Shown: positions 48,562-57,610, counted from the first letter of the stretch. The stretch: 64,000 nucleotides of DNA from Stenotrophomonas sp046736075 (GCF_046736075.1 NZ_CP177163.1:62001-126000); one strand, 5' to 3'. A program made the numbers and translations. The notes: generated by a model not told the origin, from the sequence alone.

Positions 48562-50949
48562 ATGAGCAACGACGACACCGCCACCACCGCCACCACCGCC
48601 GACATCACTGCATCGCCTGCCCCTGCCCTGGCCGCTGACGACACCCCGTTGTGGATCACCAAGGAAGGCGGAAACCGCCGCATGCCCTTCGACCGTCAGC
48701 GTCTGGAACGGACCCTGCAGGCGGTGCACGCCGAGTTCCCGCAGCTGGATCTGGCCGGGTACCTGCACGGCGTGCTGGCCCTGATCGCGCGCCGGCAGCA
48801 GCTGAGCGCCGACGAGATGGTGGACCTGCTGATCCGCGAAGCGGAATCGCGCGTGGATCTCACCGCGCCGGAGTGGGAGCATTTCGCCGCGCGGCTGTAC
48901 CTGCGCCGGTTGTACAAGCGCGCCAGCAAGAACCGGTTCTACGACGCCACCCTCAAATACGGCTCCTACGTGGGCCTGCAGGAAAGCCTGGCCGACCGCA
49001 ACGTGTACTCCATCGACATCCTCAAGGCGTACTCCAAAGAGGAACTGGAAGAAGCGGGCCGGATGATCGAGCCGGACCGCGACATGCTGTTCGCCTACAA
49101 CGGGCTGTACCTGCTGGCGACGCGCTACCTGGCCACCGACCACTCGCGTGCGGTGTACGAGCTGCCGCAGGAGCGCTGGCTGACCATCGCGCTGTACCTG
49201 ATGCAGCACGAGCACCTCAGCGGCGACCGCAGCCGGCGCCGCCGCATGCTGCTGGTGCGCGAGGCGTACTGGGCGCTGTCGCACCTGTACATGACCGTGG
49301 CCACCCCGACCCTGGCCAATGCCGGCAAGGTGGGCGGCCAGTTGTCCTCGTGCTTCATCGACACCGTCGACGACAGCCTGCAGGGCATCTACGACTCCAA
49401 TACCGACGTGGCGCGGGTCTCCAAGCATGGCGGTGGCGTGGGCGCCTACCTCGGCTACGTGCGCTCGGCCGGCGCGTCCATCCGCGGCGTCGCCAACTCC
49501 TCCGGCGGCGTGGTGCCGTGGATCAAACAGCTCAACAACACCGCCGTCAGCGTGGACCAGCTGGGCCAGCGCAAAGGCGCCATCGCGGTCTACCTGGATG
49601 TATGGCATCGCGATATCGAGAACTTCCTGGACCTGCGCCTGAACAATGGCGACCAGCGCCTGCGTGCGCACGACGTGTTCACCTCGGTCTGCCTGCCGGA
49701 CCTGTTCATGGAGGCGGTCGAGCGGCGCGGCGACTGGTATCTGTTCGATCCGCACGAGGTCAAGCGGATCAAGGGCTGGTACCTGCAGGACTTCCATGAC
49801 GAGCAGCGCGGCCAGGGCAGCTTCCGCGACCGCTACGCCGAGGTGGTGGCCGACGAGCGCATCGGCCGGCGCACGATCAAGGCGATCGACCTGTTCAAGC
49901 GGATCATGGTGAGCCAGCTGGAGACCGGCAACCCGTTCATGTTCTACCGGGACGAAGTGAACCGGATGAACCCCAACAAGCATGCCGGCAAGGTGTACTC
50001 CAGCAACCTGTGCACCGAAATCCTGCAGAACATGAGCCCGACCCGGCTGATCCAGGAAATGATCAGCGGCGACCAGATCGTCACCACGCGCCAGGCCGGT
50101 GATTTCGTGGTGTGCAACCTGTCCTCGATCAACCTCGGCCGCGCGGTGACCGCCGCGCCGGACCTGTTGTCCAGTGACGTGCTGGAGCGGCTGGTGCCGA
50201 TCCAGGTGCGCATGCTCGACAACGTCATCGACCTCAACCAGTTGCCGGTGCCGCAGGCCACCATCACCAACCGCAAGTACCGCGCGATCGGGCTGGGCAC
50301 CTTCGGCTGGCACCATCTGCTGGCCCAGCAACACATCGCGTGGGATGCACGCCAGGCCGAAGACTACGCCGACACCCTGTACGAGCGCATCAACTACCTG
50401 GCCATCCAGGCCAGCATGCGCCTGGCCGAGGAAAAAGGACGCTACAGCGCCTTCCTCGGCAGCGACTGGCACAACGGCGAGTACTTCCGCGCCCGTGGCT
50501 ACGACAGCCCGGCCTGGCAGGAACTGGCCGCCCAGGTGGGCGTGCATGGCCTGCGCAATGGCTGGCTGATGGCGGTGGCCCCCAATATGAGCACCGCGCA
50601 GATCGCCGGCTCCAGCGCCTCGATCGACCCGGTCTACGGCGCGTTCTACTACGAAGAGAAGAAGGACTTCCGGCGCCCGGTGGCGGCGCCGGGCCTGTCG
50701 CTGGACACCTACCCTTACTACGAGAAAGGCGCCTACCGGCTCGACCAGTTCGCCAGCATCCGGCAGAACGCGCGTCGGCAGCGCCATGTGGACCAGTCAA
50801 TCAGCTTCAACCTGTACGTGCCCAGCACCATCCGCGCCAGCACCCTGCTCGCGCTGCACATGAGCGCGTGGCGCGAAGGCCTCAAGACGACGTACTACGT
50901 GCGCTCGAACGATATCGATATCGACGAATGCGAATGGTGCGGGAGCTAG
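48562..50949 (+). CDS. nrdA: ribonucleoside-diphosphate reductase, large subunit
   Basis: A 795-residue class I ribonucleotide reductase alpha subunit. It has an N-terminal ATP-cone-like region (residues 25-110), ATPTLANAG, GQLSSCFIDTVDDS, SKHGGGVGAYLG, the catalytic NLCTEI and CNLSSINLG segments, and APNMSTAQIAGSS. The C-terminal CEWCGS is the redox pair that re-reduces the active site. It makes dNDPs from NDPs. ATG 48562 has GGAA upstream. It heads an operon with nrdB, a flavodoxin and a thioredoxin. Confidence 0.96.
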   Translation: MSNDDTATTATTADITASPAPALAADDTPLWITKEGGNRRMPFDRQRLERTLQAVHAEFPQLDLAGYLHGVLALIARRQQLSADEMVDLLIREAESRVDLTAPEWEHFAARLYLRRLYKRASKNRFYDATLKYGSYVGLQESLADRNVYSIDILKAYSKEELEEAGRMIEPDRDMLFAYNGLYLLATRYLATDHSRAVYELPQERWLTIALYLMQHEHLSGDRSRRRRMLLVREAYWALSHLYMTVATPTLANAGKVGGQLSSCFIDTVDDSLQGIYDSNTDVARVSKHGGGVGAYLGYVRSAGASIRGVANSSGGVVPWIKQLNNTAVSVDQLGQRKGAIAVYLDVWHRDIENFLDLRLNNGDQRLRAHDVFTSVCLPDLFMEAVERRGDWYLFDPHEVKRIKGWYLQDFHDEQRGQGSFRDRYAEVVADERIGRRTIKAIDLFKRIMVSQLETGNPFMFYRDEVNRMNPNKHAGKVYSSNLCTEILQNMSPTRLIQEMISGDQIVTTRQAGDFVVCNLSSINLGRAVTAAPDLLSSDVLERLVPIQVRMLDNVIDLNQLPVPQATITNRKYRAIGLGTFGWHHLLAQQHIAWDARQAEDYADTLYERINYLAIQASMRLAEEKGRYSAFLGSDWHNGEYFRARGYDSPAWQELAAQVGVHGLRNGWLMAVAPNMSTAQIAGSSASIDPVYGAFYYEEKKDFRRPVAAPGLSLDTYPYYEKGAYRLDQFASIRQNARRQRHVDQSISFNLYVPSTIRASTLLALHMSAWREGLKTTYYVRSNDIDIDECEWCGS

Positions 50950-50972
50950 TGCATCGCCTTCGCGCTGCGCGG

Positions 50973-51056
50973 CCCTGATCCGCCGCGCAGATCAGGGGTC
51001 CCGTCGCACCGGTACCCACTCCCCGCCGCTTCGCGGCCGCCCCCTGCCGCAGGGGG
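50973..51056 (+). other. two hairpins between nrdA and nrdB
   Basis: CCCTGATC (50973-50980) pairs with GATCAGGG (50990-50997), and CCCCCTGC (51040-51047) with GCAGGGGG (51049-51056). Neither has a T-run, so they are not normal terminators. They may stabilise or process the mRNA and adjust the NrdA:NrdB ratio. The second hairpin ends 18 bases before the nrdB ATG. Confidence 0.45.
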
Positions 51057-51074
51057 ATCAACTCCGGACACCTC

Positions 51075-52115
51075 ATGGCAACGCCGCTCGAACGCATCAA
51101 GATCCTCGAACCACGCCATCCCAACCGCTCCACCGGGATCATCAACGGCCGCACCAGCGGCATCCTCAACTGGAACGACATCCCCTACCCGTCCTTCTAC
51201 CGGGCCTACAAGGAGCTGTCGACCAACTTCTGGATTCCCGACGAAGTGGACATGAAGGGTGACGCCCGCCAGTACGGCGAGCTGTCGGCCCGCGAGAAGA
51301 ATGCGTACGACTCGATCATCGGCCTGCTGGCCACGCTGGATTCGCCGCAGACCCGCTTCATCTACAACGTGGCCGAGTACATCACCGACCCGGCCGCGCA
51401 CGCCAACGCGGCGATCATCGGCCAGCAGGAGGTGATCCACAACGAGAGCTACAGCTATGTGCTGGCCTCCATTGCCGGGTTGGCGGACCAGAACCGGGTG
51501 TTCGAGCTGGCGCGGACCCATCCGACGATCCTGGCGCGCAACGCGCCGATCATGCAGTCCTACGACGACTTCATGCGCGAGAAGACCGCCGAGACGCTGA
51601 TCCGCTCGCTGATCCAGTCGTCGATCCTGGAGGGCATCAATTTCTATTCCGGGTTCGCGTTCTTCTACAACCTGGTGCGGCAGAACCGCATGACCGGCAC
51701 CGGCAAGATCATCAGCTTCATCAACCGTGACGAGCTGGCGCACACCAAGTTCATCAGCGAGCTGATCCGCGCCATCGTCGGCGAGAACCAGCAGCTGCAG
51801 GGCGAGCAGCTCACCGCCTACGTGCACGACGCGTTCGAGCACGCCATCGCGCTGGAAACACGCTGGACCGGCGAAGTGCTGGACGGTATCGACGGCATCG
51901 ACGTGGACGAAATGATCCGCTACGTGAAGTACCGCGCCAACAAGATGGCCGGGATGCTCGGCATCGAGAAGCTGTACAGCGATACCAACGTCAACGTGAT
52001 GCCGTGGATCAAGGCCTACGCCGACAATTTCACCGAGACCAAGACGGACTTCTTCGAGATGCGCAATGCCAGCTACAAGAAGACCAATTCGGACAACGGT
52101 TTCGACGACCTGTAG
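51075..52115 (+). CDS. nrdB: ribonucleoside-diphosphate reductase, small subunit
   Basis: A 346-residue di-iron subunit. Candidate metal ligands are Asp89 (LATLDSPQ), Glu119 and His122 in GQQEVIHNESYSY, and His in RDELAHTKF. Tyr126 is spaced from His122 exactly as the radical Tyr122 from His118 in E. coli. The C-terminal tail (SYKKTNSDNGFDDL) docks into the large subunit. It starts 125 bp after nrdA. Confidence 0.95.
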   Translation: MATPLERIKILEPRHPNRSTGIINGRTSGILNWNDIPYPSFYRAYKELSTNFWIPDEVDMKGDARQYGELSAREKNAYDSIIGLLATLDSPQTRFIYNVAEYITDPAAHANAAIIGQQEVIHNESYSYVLASIAGLADQNRVFELARTHPTILARNAPIMQSYDDFMREKTAETLIRSLIQSSILEGINFYSGFAFFYNLVRQNRMTGTGKIISFINRDELAHTKFISELIRAIVGENQQLQGEQLTAYVHDAFEHAIALETRWTGEVLDGIDGIDVDEMIRYVKYRANKMAGMLGIEKLYSDTNVNVMPWIKAYADNFTETKTDFFEMRNASYKKTNSDNGFDDL

Positions 52116-52124
52116 GCCGCGCCC

Positions 52125-52583
52125 GTGCTCCTTCTGCTGGCCTATGCGTCCCTGAGCGGCAACACCCGCGAGGTCGCGCGCATGGTTGCAGCGCGGATGT
52201 GCGCGCGAGGGCATGCGGTGCGCTGCCTGGATGTGGATGGCGCCACCGCGGACGACCTCGCCCAGCCACGCGATGCGCTGCTGCTGGGCTGCTGGACCGA
52301 CAATGCCGGCCGTACCCCGGCCGAGATGAAGGCGTTCGTGGCCGCGTTGCGCGACGGCCCCGGGATGCCGCCGCCGGCACGGGTGGCGGTGTTTGGTACC
52401 GGCGAGACCCAATGGGGCCAGGAGTATTACTGCGGCGCGGCGCATCGGCTGGCGCGGTTCTTAGGTTCCCCGCACGCGGTTCTGGAGATCGAGCAGATGC
52501 CGCACGGCGATGCCGACACCCGCACCATCCACCACTGGGCCGATCACGTATCGGCCGCCATCGAGGCCTCGCCCCCATGCTGA
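52125..52583 (+). CDS. flavodoxin-like protein of the nrd operon
   Basis: A 152-residue flavodoxin. The FMN-phosphate loop is YASLSGNTREVA near the N-terminus, with LGCWTDNAGRTP and VFGTGETQWGQEYYCGAA as the other flavin loops. It starts at a GTG 9 bp after nrdB and overlaps the thioredoxin gene by 7 bp. It probably donates electrons to keep the NrdB cofactor active, a role like that of NrdI, though the sequence is a plain flavodoxin. Confidence 0.85.
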   Translation: MLLLLAYASLSGNTREVARMVAARMCARGHAVRCLDVDGATADDLAQPRDALLLGCWTDNAGRTPAEMKAFVAALRDGPGMPPPARVAVFGTGETQWGQEYYCGAAHRLARFLGSPHAVLEIEQMPHGDADTRTIHHWADHVSAAIEASPPC

Positions 52584-52900
52584 CCCTGCACGCCACCACG
52601 CCGGATGATTACCACGCCGCGCTGCGCGCGCACCCGACCGTGCTGGTCGATTTCCACAAGGACAACTGCCCGGGCTGCCGGATGCTGGAGCTGTCGCTGG
52701 CCGCGTTCGCGGCCACACCACAGGCCGAGGGCGTGGTGCTGCTGAAGGTGAAGCTGGAAACGCTCGGCGACGCCTTCTTCCGCAGCCTGGGCCTGCGCCA
52801 GACGCCAACGCTGCAACTGGTCCGTGACGGTCACGACGTAGCACGGCTGCCGGGCTTCCAGTCGCCGCAGCAGATCCATGCCGCCCTGGCAGACGCGTAG
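52577..52900 (+). CDS. thioredoxin-like protein of the nrd operon
   Basis: A 107-residue thioredoxin fold with DFHKDNCPGCRMLE as the CxxC active site (CPGC) and RQTPTLQLVRDG for the cis-Pro loop. Its place at the end of the nrd operon suggests it re-reduces the NrdA C-terminal cysteines. Its TAG stop lies inside a GTAG REP-like end. Confidence 0.85.
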   Translation: MLTLHATTPDDYHAALRAHPTVLVDFHKDNCPGCRMLELSLAAFAATPQAEGVVLLKVKLETLGDAFFRSLGLRQTPTLQLVRDGHDVARLPGFQSPQQIHAALADA

Positions 52901-52922
52901 AGCCGGCATGTAGAGCCGATAT

Positions 52923-53226
52923 GTAGAGCCGACTTCTAGTCGGCTGCGCGCGCAGCGCGCGGTGTATCGGCACCGGAACGGAAAGCAGCCGGGCAGAGCC
53001 CGGCTCTACGGGACTGCGCGCGCAGCGCGCGGGGTTATCGGCACCGGAACGGAAAGCAGCCCTCCGTAGAGCCGACTTCTAGTCGGCTGCGCGCGCAGCG
53101 CGCGGTGTATCGGCACCGGAACGGAAAGCAGCCGCGTAGAGCCGACTTCTAGTCGGCTGCGCGCGCAGCGTGCGGTGTATCGGCACTGGAACGGAAAGCA
53201 GCCGGGCAGAGCCCGGCTCTACGGGG
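52923..53226 (+). repeat. array of five SMAG-type REP palindromes separated by a conserved 45-bp spacer
   Basis: GTAG-type stem-loops are at 52923-52945, 53066-53088 and 53136-53158 (GTAGAGCCGACTT...GTCGGCT), with two more in inverted orientation at about 52991-53012 and 53204-53226. Each of the four gaps (52946-52990, 53016-53061, 53089-53133, 53159-53203) holds nearly the same sequence, starting GCGCGCGCAGCG and ending GGAACGGAAAGCAGCC. It fills the gene-free stretch 52901-53264 between the nrd operon and a convergent gene. REPs of this kind can terminate transcription or protect mRNA ends. Confidence 0.9.
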
Positions 53227-53264
53227 CTGCGCGCGGTTGCCCCGGCATCGGCATGCCGCCGCGC

Positions 53265-53630
53265 TTATCGGGTGCGGGCTGCCAGCAGGCCGCGGCGCTT
53301 GAACCACCACTCCAGCGGCAGGGTCACCAGCGGCGGGATGGCTGCGAGCAGGGCGAGTGCCGCCGCCCACCAGGGCCAGCGCAGCTTCACGGCCGCCAGC
53401 ACGGTGACGACAACGTAGGCCATGAACGCGAACCCGTGCAGCGGGCCGAACAGGCGCACGCCAACCGGGCTCGGATCGGCTGCCTGGTACTTGAAATACA
53501 TGCCGATCAACAGGCCGGCCCAGGTCAGGGCTTCGATGAAGGCTACGGTGGCGAACACACGGCCCATCGGGTGCATCGGAGGTTTGGCGTTCACATCACA
53601 CTCGGCGTCGCAGTCATCGGAACCGGCCAT
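53265..53630 (-). CDS. DUF3817 membrane protein
   Basis: A 121-residue protein with about three membrane helices. GRVFATVAFIEALTWAGLLI, then MYFKYQ, FGPLHGFAFMAYV and the C-terminal LPLEWWFKRRGLL are the DUF3817 pattern. An acidic, Cys-containing N-terminus (SDDCDAECD) precedes the first helix and is unusual. Function of the family is unknown. Confidence 0.82.
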   Translation of the reverse strand: MAGSDDCDAECDVNAKPPMHPMGRVFATVAFIEALTWAGLLIGMYFKYQAADPSPVGVRLFGPLHGFAFMAYVVVTVLAAVKLRWPWWAAALALLAAIPPLVTLPLEWWFKRRGLLAARTR

Positions 53631-53697
53631 GATAGCGGCTTGCTGCGAATGCGAACCAATTGCGGGCGTGCGACACGCTGCCGCACGCCCGCAGCGC

Positions 53698-54459
53698 TCA
53701 CACGAACATGCCGCCGGAGGCCTCCACGCGCTGTGCGTTGATCCATCCGGTGCTGGGCGACAGCAGCATCGCGGCCACCGGTCCGATGTCGTCGGGCTGG
53801 CCGGCGCGGCCCAGGGCGGTGATCGACGCCACCATCGCGTTGGTCTGCGCGTTGTCGCGCACGTGGCCACCGCCGAAATCGGTCTCGATCGCACCCGGTG
53901 CCAGCGTGTTCGCGCTGATGCCGCGTTCGCCCAGTTCCTTGGCCAGGTAACGGGTAAACACCTCCACCCCGCCCTTCATCATCGCGTAGGCCGAGCTGCC
54001 CGGCAGCGAGAAGCGCGCAAGCCCGCTGGAGACATTGAGGATGCGGCCACCGTCGGCGATCAACGGCAGCAGCGCCTGGGTCAGGAAGTACGGCCCCTTC
54101 AGATGCACCGCCACCAGGTGGTCGAACTGGTCCGGGGTGGTGTCGGCGATGGGCGCGTACAGTCCTTCGCCCGCATTGTTGAGCAGGCCCTGCAGATGGG
54201 TGGCGCCCCAACCCTGCAGGATGTCGCGCACGCGCGCGGCGACGTCGCCAAAGCCGGCGCTGTCGGCCATGTCCAGCGGCAGCGCCGCCGCACGGCGGCC
54301 GCGTGCCTGGATCTCGGCCACCACCTGCTCGGCGGCCTCGGCCTGGCTGCGGTAGGTCAGGATGACATCGGCGCCGTCGGCGGCCAGGGCCAGTGCGGCG
54401 TTGCGCCCGAGGCCACGGCTGCCGCCGGTCACCAGCACGATACGGGTCTGAAGGCTCAT
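53698..54459 (-). CDS. short-chain dehydrogenase/reductase
   Basis: A 253-residue SDR: VTGGSRGLGRN binds NAD(P), NNAGEGLYAP, catalytic Ser in NVSSGLARF and Tyr-x3-Lys in YAMMKGG. GGAGAG precedes ATG 54459 closely. It is divergent from a LysR regulator 99 bp away, a pairing that usually means the regulator controls it. Substrate unknown. Confidence 0.9.
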   Translation of the reverse strand: MSLQTRIVLVTGGSRGLGRNAALALAADGADVILTYRSQAEAAEQVVAEIQARGRRAAALPLDMADSAGFGDVAARVRDILQGWGATHLQGLLNNAGEGLYAPIADTTPDQFDHLVAVHLKGPYFLTQALLPLIADGGRILNVSSGLARFSLPGSSAYAMMKGGVEVFTRYLAKELGERGISANTLAPGAIETDFGGGHVRDNAQTNAMVASITALGRAGQPDDIGPVAAMLLSPSTGWINAQRVEASGGMFV

Positions 54460-54558
54460 TTCACTCTCCTGCGTGGGTAGGAATGCAGCGTATTGGTGTT
54501 GCCGGACTGGATAAATCGCGCGATCCTGATTTGACTGTCCAAGCAGAGCGAACAATCC

Positions 54559-55482
54559 GTGGATCGACTCGACCAGCTCCGCAGCTTCCTGCGGGTCGCC
54601 GAACTGGGCTCGTTCACCGGCGCGGCCGACACACTCGGCCTGCCCAAGGCATCGGTATCCCTGGCGGTCCAGCGGCTGGAGGCCGAGGTTGGCGTGCAGT
54701 TGCTGCACCGGACCACCCGCCGCGTCCAGCTCACCGCCGACGGCGCGCAGTTCCAGCAGCGCGCCCGCGACCTGCTCGATGACATGGAAGAGCTGCAGGC
54801 CATGTTCCGCCGCGATACCGGCCAGTTGAAGGGCCGGCTGCGGGTGGACATGTCCAGCGGCCTGGCACGGCTGCTGGTGATTCCGCACCTGCCGGCGTTC
54901 CTGGCCCGGCATCCCGGTATCGAGATCGAACTGAGCGGCACCGACCGCCGCGTGGACCTGGTCCGCGAAGGCTTCGACTGCGTGGTCCGGGTCGGCCCGC
55001 TGGACGACAACACGCTGGTGGCCCGGCCGCTGGGATGGATGCACATCGTCAACTGCGCCAGCCCAGCCTACCTGGCCGCGCGCGGCGTGCCGCATGAACT
55101 GGCGGACCTCTCCGGTCACGCCCTGATCCACTATGTCGGCACGCTGGGGCAGCGCTCGCCCGGCTTTGAGTACCACGATGGGCAGCGCTACCAGAGCTTG
55201 CCGATGCTCGGCGCGGTAACGGTCAACAGCGGTGAGGGCTACACCGCGGCGGCGCTGGCCGGGCTGGGCATCATCCAGGTGCCCCGGCTCGGCGCCCGCC
55301 ACGCGCTGGCGACGGGCGAGCTGGTGGAAGTCCTCCCGCAGTGCGTGGCCGAACCCATGCCGGTGACCCTGCTGTACGCCCAGCGGCGCCATCTGCCGCG
55401 CCGCGTCGCCGCGTTCATGGACTGGATGACGGCGCTGGTGCAGCCCGCATTGGCGCACGATGCACCCGCATCCGATGCGTGA
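54559..55482 (+). CDS. LysR-family transcriptional regulator
   Basis: A 307-residue LysR protein starting at GTG. The winged helix is in residues 1-60 (LRSFLRVAELGSFTGAADTL, KASVSLAVQRLEAEVGVQLL). The effector domain follows with RLRVDMSSGLARLLVIPHLP. It resembles regulators that control a divergent oxidoreductase, here the SDR at 53698. Confidence 0.9.
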   Translation: MDRLDQLRSFLRVAELGSFTGAADTLGLPKASVSLAVQRLEAEVGVQLLHRTTRRVQLTADGAQFQQRARDLLDDMEELQAMFRRDTGQLKGRLRVDMSSGLARLLVIPHLPAFLARHPGIEIELSGTDRRVDLVREGFDCVVRVGPLDDNTLVARPLGWMHIVNCASPAYLAARGVPHELADLSGHALIHYVGTLGQRSPGFEYHDGQRYQSLPMLGAVTVNSGEGYTAAALAGLGIIQVPRLGARHALATGELVEVLPQCVAEPMPVTLLYAQRRHLPRRVAAFMDWMTALVQPALAHDAPASDA

Positions 55483-55494
55483 TTGCGCACGCGG

Positions 55495-55511
55495 ATGCAC
55501 GCTTATGCACG
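55495..55511. promoter_or_regulatory. direct repeat upstream of the DeoR-type gene
   Basis: ATGCACG occurs at 55495-55501 and 55505-55511, a 10-base period that puts both on the same DNA face. DeoR-family proteins often bind direct repeats. The stretch lies 111-127 bp upstream of the regulator start. Confidence 0.3.
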
Positions 55512-55621
55512 TTTAGCGCCTGAAATGCGCTAACATCCGCACATACCGCAGGCGATTCCTGCCTGAAGGTGCCTGTTTGCCCTGCGCAAGCCACCCCGCC
55601 GCCCTGCCCGAGTGCCCGACC

Positions 55622-56398
55622 ATGCTCCCCGACGCCCTGCCTGGCGAACGCCAACAGACCATCCTTCGCCTGCTCCGTGAGCAGGGCCGCGTGTTTTCCG
55701 CCCAGCTCGCCACCCGGCTGGCCGTGTCCGAAGACTCGATCCGGCGCGACCTGCGCGATCTGGCCAGCCAGGGCCTGTGCCGCAAGGTCTATGGCGGCGC
55801 ACTTCCCGCCACCCCGGACTTTCCGCCGCTGGCCGCCCGCCATGAACAGCGCCGCGAGCAGAAGCTGGCGCTGGCCCGGGTCGCCGCATCGCAGGTGCTG
55901 CCGGGCGAGCTGGTGCTGCTCGATGCCGGTTCCACCAACAGTGCCATCGCCGCCTGCCTGCCCCAGCAACAGGGCCTGCGCGTGGTCACCAACGCGCCGG
56001 ACATCGCCGTGGCGCTGATCGCACGCGGCGGCATCGAGGTCACCCTGATCGGTGGCCGCGTGGACCCGCGCATCGGTGCCACGGTGGGTGCACAGGCGCT
56101 GGAAGCCATCGCCGCGGTGCGGGTGGACGTCTGCTTCATCGGCACCTGCGCGGTCGACGCCGACGCCGGCATCTGGGCGGTGGATGGCGAAGAGGCCGCG
56201 CTCAAGCGTGCCCTCCTGTCGGCCAGCAGCCGCTGCGTGGTCGTGGCCACCAACGACAAGCTCGGTGCCCAGGCCGCGCACCGCATCGGCGGCGTGGAGC
56301 AGATCGACCTGCTGGTCCTGGAGGCCGACGCCCCCCCGGCCCAGATGGACGCGTTCGCCCGTCGCGGCGTGGACATCCTGCGCGCCAGCCACGACTGA
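55622..56398 (+). CDS. DeoR/GlpR-family transcriptional regulator
   Basis: A 258-residue protein with a DeoR winged helix (ERQQTILRLLREQGRVFSAQ, SEDSIRRDLRDLASQGLCRK) and the sugar-phosphate sensor domain (LDAGSTNSAIA, VVTNAPDIAVAL, LIGGRVDPRIGATVG). The ATG at 55622 is chosen over an upstream one because the family begins close to the helix-turn-helix. The MFS gene follows after 42 bp. It likely represses that transporter until a phosphorylated sugar appears. Confidence 0.9.
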   Translation: MLPDALPGERQQTILRLLREQGRVFSAQLATRLAVSEDSIRRDLRDLASQGLCRKVYGGALPATPDFPPLAARHEQRREQKLALARVAASQVLPGELVLLDAGSTNSAIAACLPQQQGLRVVTNAPDIAVALIARGGIEVTLIGGRVDPRIGATVGAQALEAIAAVRVDVCFIGTCAVDADAGIWAVDGEEAALKRALLSASSRCVVVATNDKLGAQAAHRIGGVEQIDLLVLEADAPPAQMDAFARRGVDILRASHD

Positions 56399-56440
56399 AC
56401 CGTCGTGTCGATTCCCGTTCTCCCGCCTGTCGGAACCCCC

Positions 56441-57571
56441 ATGCCTGTGCCTACCCCGCGTACCGAACAACACGCCACCCGTGCTGCCTTCTTCCTGCCT
56501 GGCTTCGCCACGGCCGCCTGGGCGCCGCTGGTGCCATTCGCCAAGGCCCGCACCGGGCTGGATGACGCCAGCCTGGGCGTGGTGCTGCTCTGTCTCGGTG
56601 CCGGTTCGCTGCTGTCGATGCCGCTGGCGGGGGTGTTCGCCGCCCGCCACGGCTGCCGCGCGGTGATGGTCGCCACCCTGCTGCTGGTGATCGCCAGCCT
56701 GCCACTGCTGGCGATCGCACCATCGCCGTGGACGCTGGGCCTGGCCCTGTTCGTGTTTGGCGCGGGTGTGGGCGCGTGCGACTGCACGATGAACATCCAG
56801 GCGGTGATGGTCGAGCGCGACAGCGGCCGGCCGATGATGTCCGGCTTCCACGCGTTCTACAGCATCGGCGGCGCGGTGGGCGCGGCCGCGATGACCACTC
56901 TGCTCGCCCTGCACCTGCCGCCGTGGCTGGTCTGCCTGCTGGCGGCGGCAACGATGGCCGCGCTGCTGGCGGTGGCGGTGCCGTTCTGGCGGCGCGACAA
57001 GGCCCCGACCGGCGCACCCGTGTTCGCGGTGCCGCACGGCGTGGTGCTGGGCATCGGCGTGCTGTGCTTCGTTGCCTTCCTTGCCGAAGGCGCGATGCTG
57101 GACTGGAGCGCGGTGTTCCTGCACGAGGTGCAGCAGGTGGAACCGGCGCGTGCCGGGCTGGGCTTCATGACCTTCGCCATCGCCATGACCGTCACCCGCC
57201 TGGTGGGTGATGGCGTGGTGGCGCGCCTGGGCCGCCACCGCGCGATCGTGCTCGGCAGCCTGGTGGCGGCAGGAGGATTCGCGCTGGCCACCTTCGCCAC
57301 TGCGATGCCCGCGGCACTGTGCGGCTACGCCCTGATCGGGCTGGGCTGCGCCAATATCGTGCCCGCGTTGTTCTCGATGGCCGGCAACCAAAAGGTAATG
57401 CCCGAAAGCCTGGCCATTCCCGCGATCACCACGCTGGGGTACGCCGGCGTGCTGGCCGGTCCGGCCCTGATCGGCTTCGTGGCCCACGCCAGCAGCCTGG
57501 TGGTGGCGTTCTGCGCGGTGGCCGCCGCGCTGCTGCTGATCGGGCTGGCGTCGCGCTGGGTGCGCGCCTGA
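56441..57571 (+). CDS. MFS transporter, YbjJ-like
   Basis: A 376-residue MFS protein with about twelve helices. RAAFFLPGFATAAWAPLVPF, the CDCTMNIQAVMVERDSGRP loop and FHAFYSIGGAVGAAAM resemble E. coli YbjJ and relatives, which also sit beside a DeoR regulator. An alternative ATG at 56405 would add 12 residues. Sugar or nucleoside transport is plausible but not shown by sequence. Confidence 0.85.
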   Translation: MPVPTPRTEQHATRAAFFLPGFATAAWAPLVPFAKARTGLDDASLGVVLLCLGAGSLLSMPLAGVFAARHGCRAVMVATLLLVIASLPLLAIAPSPWTLGLALFVFGAGVGACDCTMNIQAVMVERDSGRPMMSGFHAFYSIGGAVGAAAMTTLLALHLPPWLVCLLAAATMAALLAVAVPFWRRDKAPTGAPVFAVPHGVVLGIGVLCFVAFLAEGAMLDWSAVFLHEVQQVEPARAGLGFMTFAIAMTVTRLVGDGVVARLGRHRAIVLGSLVAAGGFALATFATAMPAALCGYALIGLGCANIVPALFSMAGNQKVMPESLAIPAITTLGYAGVLAGPALIGFVAHASSLVVAFCAVAAALLLIGLASRWVRA

Positions 57572-57610
57572 GGATGGGGTCGCGCCGAGCGGCCTGAACG
57601 GTCGGCGCGA

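Noticed and set aside
48382..50787. A minus-strand open frame of about 800 codons
   Set aside because: It is antisense to nrdA and has a shadow-like composition.
52923..53226. CRISPR array
   Set aside because: The repeated units are palindromic REPs in both orientations and the spacers are nearly identical. In a CRISPR array the spacers differ. No cas gene is near.
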